From positions 62,001-126,000 of the forward strand of contig NZ_SMKW01000003.1 in NCBI RefSeq assembly GCF_004348985.1: a DNA stretch of 64,000 nucleotides, in the 5' to 3' direction. Of this stretch, positions 60,158 through 64,000 are shown in pieces (within the stretch, counting starts at the first letter, position 1; every line of letters starts with the position of its first letter). Source of the DNA: Saccharopolyspora elongata. GTDB taxonomy: Bacteria > Actinomycetota > Actinomycetes > Mycobacteriales > Pseudonocardiaceae. The notes below the pieces were generated by a model that saw only the letters and a list, made by a program, of their open reading frames with translations, did no database searches and was not told the origin of the DNA. Made by a program: the position numbers and the translations under genes.

Positions 60158-62935
60158 GTGGCTGCCAGCCGTTCCAACCCCACCAAGCTGTCCCCGGCCG
60201 ACGCCTTCACGGCGCACACCCGCCGCAGCGCGCATCCCGCGCTAGCGGAGTTCGCCGGGGGGATGTCCTTCGAACTCGACCCGTTCCAGAACACCGCCTG
60301 CCAGGCCCTGGAGGCCGGGCGCGGCGTCCTGGTGTGCGCGCCCACGGGCGCCGGCAAGACCGTGGTCGGCGAGTTCGCCGTGCACCTCGCGCTCAAGGAG
60401 GGCCGGAAGTGCTTCTACACCACGCCGATCAAGGCGCTGTCCAACCAGAAGTACGCCGACCTGTGCGAGCGGCACGGTAGCGACGCGGTCGGGCTGCTGA
60501 CCGGCGACACCTCGATCAACGGCGAGGCGCAGGTGGTCGTGATGACCACCGAGGTGCTGCGCAACATGCTCTACGCGGGTTCCCGCAGCCTCGACCAGCT
60601 CGGTTACGTCGTGATGGACGAGGTGCACTACCTCGCCGACCGCTTCCGCGGCGCGGTGTGGGAGGAAGTGATCCTGCACCTGCCGGAGTACGTGCAGGTC
60701 GCGAGCCTGTCGGCGACGGTGAGCAACGCCGAGGAGTTCGGCGAGTGGCTGCAGGAGGTGCGCGGCGACACCACGGTGGTCGTCGACGAGCACCGGCCGG
60801 TGCCGCTGTGGCAGCACATGCAGGTCGGCTCCCGGATGTTCGACCTCTTCGGCGGCGAGACCGCGGACCGGGAACTGCAGATCAACCCGAACCTGCTTCG
60901 GCACACCCAGCAGCTCGCCCGCGTGCACCTGCCCTACGGCGGCCGGCGCGGCGGGCCGAACGCCAAGGGCAAGGGCCCGCGCCCGCCCCGGTTCTCCCCG
61001 CCGTCGCGGGTGGAGATGCTGACCAGCCTGGACGCCGCCGGGCTGCTGCCCGCGATCGTGTTCATCTTCAGCCGCAACGGCTGCGACCAGGCCGTCGCCC
61101 AGTGCATGCGCGCGGGCCTGCGGCTGACCACCGAAGCGGAGATCGACGAGATCCGCGAGGTGATCGACGAGCACACCGCCAACCTGCCGGAGAGCGACCT
61201 GGCGGTGCTGGGCTTCTGGGAGTGGCGGGAGGCGCTGGAGCGCGGGCTGGCCGCGCACCACGCGGGGCTGCTGCCGGCGTTCAAGGAGACCGTCGAGGAG
61301 CTGTTCGTCCGCGGCCTGGTCAAGGCCGTGTTCGCCACCGAGACGCTGGCGCTGGGCATCAACATGCCCGCCCGCACGGTGGTGCTGGAGCGGCTGGTGA
61401 AGTTCAACGGCGAATCGCACGTGGACCTCAGCCCCGGCGAGTACACGCAGCTCACCGGCCGGGCCGGGCGGCGCGGCATCGACATCGAGGGCCACGCGGT
61501 GGTCGTCTGGCAGCCGGGCGTCGACCCGAAGCAGGTCGCCGGGCTGGCCTCCACCCGCACGTACCCGCTGCGCTCGTCGTTCCGGCCCGGCTACAACATG
61601 GCCGTCAACCTCGTGCAGCGCGTCGGCCAGGACGCCGCGCGGGAACTGCTGGAGCAGTCGTTCGCGCAGTTCCAGGCCGACCGGTCGGTGGTCGGGCTGT
61701 CGCGGCGCGTGGACCGCAACAGCGAGGCGCTCACCGGCTACGCCGAGTCGATGCACTGCCACCTGGGCGACTTCGAGGAGTACTTCGACCTGCGCCGCCG
61801 CGTTTCCGAACGGGAGAAGCACCTGGCCAGGCAGAACCGGCAGTCGCGGCGCGCGGAGGCGGCCAAGTCGCTGGAGAAGCTGCGCAAGGGCGACGTCATC
61901 TCGGTGCCCGCCGGGCGGCGCTCGGGGCTGGCGGTGGTGATCGACCCGGGCCTGGAGCCGATGGGCGAGCCACGGCCGCTGGTGGTCACCGAGGACCGCT
62001 GGTCGGGGCGGCTTTCGGTCGCCGACTTCACCTCGCCGGTGGAGCCGCTGGGCAAGATGAAGCTGCCGAAGCACGTCGACACCCGCTCGCCGAGGTCGCG
62101 CCGGGATCTGGCGTCTTCGCTGCGCAACACCGGCCTCGAGGCCTCCGGCGGGCGCGGCAGGCGGCGTTCCGACGCGACCGACGACGCGGAGCTGGCGACG
62201 CTGCGGCGGGCACTGAAGGCGCATCCGTGCCACGGCTGCGACGAGCGCGAGGGCCACGCCCGGTGGGCCGAGCGCTACGAGCGGCTGCGCGGTGAGAACG
62301 AGAACCTGCGGCGCAAGGTCGCCGCGACCACGCACTCGCTGGCCAGGTCCTTCGACCGGATCGTCGCGCTGCTGACCGAACGGGACTACCTGCCGGTGGC
62401 GGGCTCGTCGGAGGGCCAGGTCACCCAGCACGGGCGGCGGCTGTCCCGGCTCTACAGCGAGTCGGACCTGCTGGCCGCCGAGTGCCTGCGGGTCGGGACG
62501 TGGCGCGGGCTGGGCCCGGCCGAGCTGGCGGCCGTGGTGTCGTCGCTGGTCTACGAGTCGCGGCGGGAGGGCCTGGCGCCGCAGGTGCCGTCCGGCCCGG
62601 TCAGCGACGCGCTGGCCGCCACCTGGCGGCTGTGGGCGGAGCTGGAGGACGACGAGCGGCGGCACAAGCTGGACCGCACGCGCGAGCCGGACGCCGGTTT
62701 CGCCTGGCCGGTGTTCCGCTGGGCGCGCGGCGAGTCGCTGGAGAAGGTGCTCACCGCCGCCGAGTCCAGCGGGCACGAGCTGTCGGCGGGCGACTTCGTG
62801 CGCTGGTGCCGCCAGGTCATCGACCTGCTCGACCAGGTCCGCGAGGTCGTCGGCGTGGCGGACCCGGTGGGTTCGGCGGCGGCTAAGGCGGTCGCCGCGA
62901 TCCGGCGCGGTGTGGTCGCCGCCGGCGCGGTGTGA
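60158..62935 (+). CDS. helY: Ski2-like DEAD/DEVH-box helicase HelY
   Basis: 925 residues from GTG 60158. Motif I CAPTGAGKT, Ia TTPIKALSNQKY, II DEVH in VVMDEVHYLADRF, III SLSATVSN, IV-VI region with AVFATETLALGINMPARTVV and QLTGRAGRRGID. The C-terminal ~400 residues match the accessory region of actinobacterial HelY (REKHLARQNRQSRRAEAAKS; CHGCDEREGHARWAERYERL). Probably an RNA helicase in RNA decay or processing, related to yeast Mtr4/Ski2. Length fits mycobacterial HelY. A hairpin terminator follows. Confidence 0.95.
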   Translation: MAASRSNPTKLSPADAFTAHTRRSAHPALAEFAGGMSFELDPFQNTACQALEAGRGVLVCAPTGAGKTVVGEFAVHLALKEGRKCFYTTPIKALSNQKYADLCERHGSDAVGLLTGDTSINGEAQVVVMTTEVLRNMLYAGSRSLDQLGYVVMDEVHYLADRFRGAVWEEVILHLPEYVQVASLSATVSNAEEFGEWLQEVRGDTTVVVDEHRPVPLWQHMQVGSRMFDLFGGETADRELQINPNLLRHTQQLARVHLPYGGRRGGPNAKGKGPRPPRFSPPSRVEMLTSLDAAGLLPAIVFIFSRNGCDQAVAQCMRAGLRLTTEAEIDEIREVIDEHTANLPESDLAVLGFWEWREALERGLAAHHAGLLPAFKETVEELFVRGLVKAVFATETLALGINMPARTVVLERLVKFNGESHVDLSPGEYTQLTGRAGRRGIDIEGHAVVVWQPGVDPKQVAGLASTRTYPLRSSFRPGYNMAVNLVQRVGQDAARELLEQSFAQFQADRSVVGLSRRVDRNSEALTGYAESMHCHLGDFEEYFDLRRRVSEREKHLARQNRQSRRAEAAKSLEKLRKGDVISVPAGRRSGLAVVIDPGLEPMGEPRPLVVTEDRWSGRLSVADFTSPVEPLGKMKLPKHVDTRSPRSRRDLASSLRNTGLEASGGRGRRRSDATDDAELATLRRALKAHPCHGCDEREGHARWAERYERLRGENENLRRKVAATTHSLARSFDRIVALLTERDYLPVAGSSEGQVTQHGRRLSRLYSESDLLAAECLRVGTWRGLGPAELAAVVSSLVYESRREGLAPQVPSGPVSDALAATWRLWAELEDDERRHKLDRTREPDAGFAWPVFRWARGESLEKVLTAAESSGHELSAGDFVRWCRQVIDLLDQVREVVGVADPVGSAAAKAVAAIRRGVVAAGAV

Positions 62936-62940
62936 CGTGG

Positions 62941-62967
62941 CGGCCGCCCGGCCGATTCGGGCGGCCG
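62941..62967 (+). terminator. Terminator hairpin after helY
   Basis: CGGCCGCCCG (62941-62950) pairs with CGGGCGGCCG (62958-62967), loop GCCGATT, five bases after the helY stop. Confidence 0.75.
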
Positions 62968-63035
62968 GTGGGTTGTGGTTGGATTTCCTGGCGTCGGGAA
63001 CGTCGGTCAGGTGAAGAATCGTCCGGAGGTAGAAG

Positions 63036-63608
63036 ATGTCGTCCCCTTACGGTCCGCCGGGGGGCTATCCCCAGTGGGGGCCGCAACCCCAGGGCCCTGG
63101 GATGCAGCCGGCGGCGCCGGGCTATCCGCAGCCGGGTGGTTTCGCGCCGCAGCGACCGCCGCAACCGCCGCCACCGCAGCAACCGCCGCAGCAGTACGGC
63201 TACGGCCAGCCGTACCCGCCCGGCGGCGCCCAGTTCCCGCAACAGGGCGGCTTCGGCCAGTTCGACGAGTTCGGGCCGAAGAAGAAGAAGCGTTCGGCGC
63301 TGCCGTGGGTGTCCGCCGGCATCATCGTGGTGATCCTCGCGCTCGTGGTGCTGGTCCTCGGCTTCATCACGCCGGGCTGGTTCGTGAAACCGGTCTTCGA
63401 CTCGGCCAGCGTCGAGAAGGGCGTTTCGCAGACGCTGCGGAGTTCCTACGGCATGACCGGGGTCGGCCAGGTCAGCTGCCCCGCCGGGCAGCGGGTGGCC
63501 GTCGGGCACCGCTTCGACTGCAAGGTCACCGTCGATTCGCAGCCCAAGACCGTGACCGTGACGGTGAAGAACGAGAAGGGCGTCTACGAGGTCGGCCACC
63601 CCAGGTGA
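63036..63608 (+). CDS. Pro/Gln-rich membrane-anchored DUF4333-type protein
   Basis: 190 residues. ~80-residue P/Q/G/Y-rich cytoplasmic tail, basic KKKKRSALP stop, one membrane segment (WVSAGIIVVILALVVLVLGF, about residues 90-109), then an outer ~70-residue domain with two Cys (QVSCPAGQRVAVGHRFDCKV), as in DUF4333 proteins (SxxCP ... FxC pattern). GGAGG precedes the ATG. It has the same architecture, but a different outer domain, as the pair at 785-2228. The role is unknown; an envelope protein. Confidence 0.82.
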   Translation: MSSPYGPPGGYPQWGPQPQGPGMQPAAPGYPQPGGFAPQRPPQPPPPQQPPQQYGYGQPYPPGGAQFPQQGGFGQFDEFGPKKKKRSALPWVSAGIIVVILALVVLVLGFITPGWFVKPVFDSASVEKGVSQTLRSSYGMTGVGQVSCPAGQRVAVGHRFDCKVTVDSQPKTVTVTVKNEKGVYEVGHPR

Positions 63609-63651
63609 AAATCGGTCGACCCGGGCGGATCCGACCGGGAAGATCGTGGGC

Positions 63652-64000
63652 GTGACCGGTCATGAAGTGCGGCCCCTGGCCGAATCGGAGTTCCGCGAAG
63701 CCCACGATCTGTTCCGCCGCGCCCTGCTGTGGCGCCCGTCGAAGGACGAGGAGTGGGAGCGGAACTCCGGGCGCTACGAGCCGGGGCGGGTGCTGGGTGC
63801 GTTCGTCGACGGCGCGCTTGCGGGCACGGCGATGGCGACGACGAACGTCGTCACGGTGCCCGGTGGGAGAAGGCTCCCGGTCGGCGCGGTGACCGGGGTC
63901 GGCGTTCGCGCCGACCGGACCCGGCGCGGAGTGCTCACGTCGTTGATGCGGGAGCAGCTCGAAGACGCACGGCGGCGCGGCGAGGCGGTGGCGATGCTGC
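63652..64000 (+). CDS. Eis-like GNAT acetyltransferase, 3' end outside window
   Basis: At least 116 residues from GTG 63652; runs off the window. FRRALLWRPSKDEEWERN, LGAFVDGALAGTAMATTNVV and VTVPGGRRLPVGAVTGVGV followed by RADRTRRGVLTSLMREQL form the N-terminal GNAT domain of the Eis family, with the acetyl-CoA-binding V-x-V-x-x-x-x-R-R-x-G pattern. Full-length Eis proteins are ~400 residues and acetylate lysines or amines, including aminoglycosides. Whether this one has drug-modifying activity cannot be judged from the fragment. Confidence 0.85.
   Translation, partial: MTGHEVRPLAESEFREAHDLFRRALLWRPSKDEEWERNSGRYEPGRVLGAFVDGALAGTAMATTNVVTVPGGRRLPVGAVTGVGVRADRTRRGVLTSLMREQLEDARRRGEAVAML

Overview
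The window is high-GC DNA from an actinobacterium. The Pup-proteasome genes (mpa, dop, pup, prcB, prcA, pafA, pafB, pafC), the following tatA-tatC-helY block, and many GTG and apparently leaderless starts fit Pseudonocardiaceae; Saccharopolyspora or a close relative is my guess, not proven here.

Layout. 1-11.9 kb is a near-canonical Pup-proteasome locus: tRNA m1A58 methyltransferase (partial), two small Pro/Gln-rich membrane proteins, mpa/arc, an aldo-keto reductase, a NUDIX hydrolase, dop, pup, prcB, prcA and pafA. 55.5-64 kb resumes the same conserved order: pafB, pafC, a small membrane protein, tatA, tatC, a lipid/diacylglycerol kinase, helY, a DUF4333-type protein and the start of an Eis-like acetyltransferase. 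Between pafA and pafB lie about 43 kb of accessory genes.

The accessory block is an apparently undescribed enediyne biosynthetic gene cluster. Its core (34.97-44.84 kb, minus strand) is the full enediyne cassette in the order unbL-unbV-unbU-pksE-tebC. The 1853-residue iterative PKS has KS, AT, ACP, KR, DH and C-terminal phosphopantetheinyl transferase regions. Around it are two P450s, an FAD monooxygenase, a DyP-type peroxidase fused to a SnoaL domain, eight SnoaL/NTF2-like domains in six proteins, a stand-alone PKS-type ketoreductase, two ABC1/UbiB-family kinases, an HFCD flavoprotein, two methyltransferases (one fused to two SRPBCC domains), a HEAT-repeat protein with Ca-binding-like loops, two VOC proteins, a DrrAB-like exporter, an MFS exporter, two paralogous AraC regulators and an HxlR-type regulator. 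I see no glycosyltransferase, deoxysugar gene or apoprotein gene.

A 16-base asymmetric motif (about GGCAASNTGGGAGAAG) stands in front of many accessory transcription units: seven good copies and three weaker ones. Several lie 67-105 bases before the start codon. I found none upstream of the PKS cassette or in the proteasome flanks. This suggests one regulator, plausibly an AraC paralogue, controls the tailoring and resistance genes as a regulon.

Two repeat families are also present. One is a palindrome-rich unit with 86-base periodicity, near 5.6, 28.2 and 48.0-48.4 kb. The other is a dispersed element of about 160 bases near 7.9 and 34.8 kb, with a shorter relative near 60.0 kb. No rRNA, tRNA, CRISPR array, transposase or integrase was recognised.
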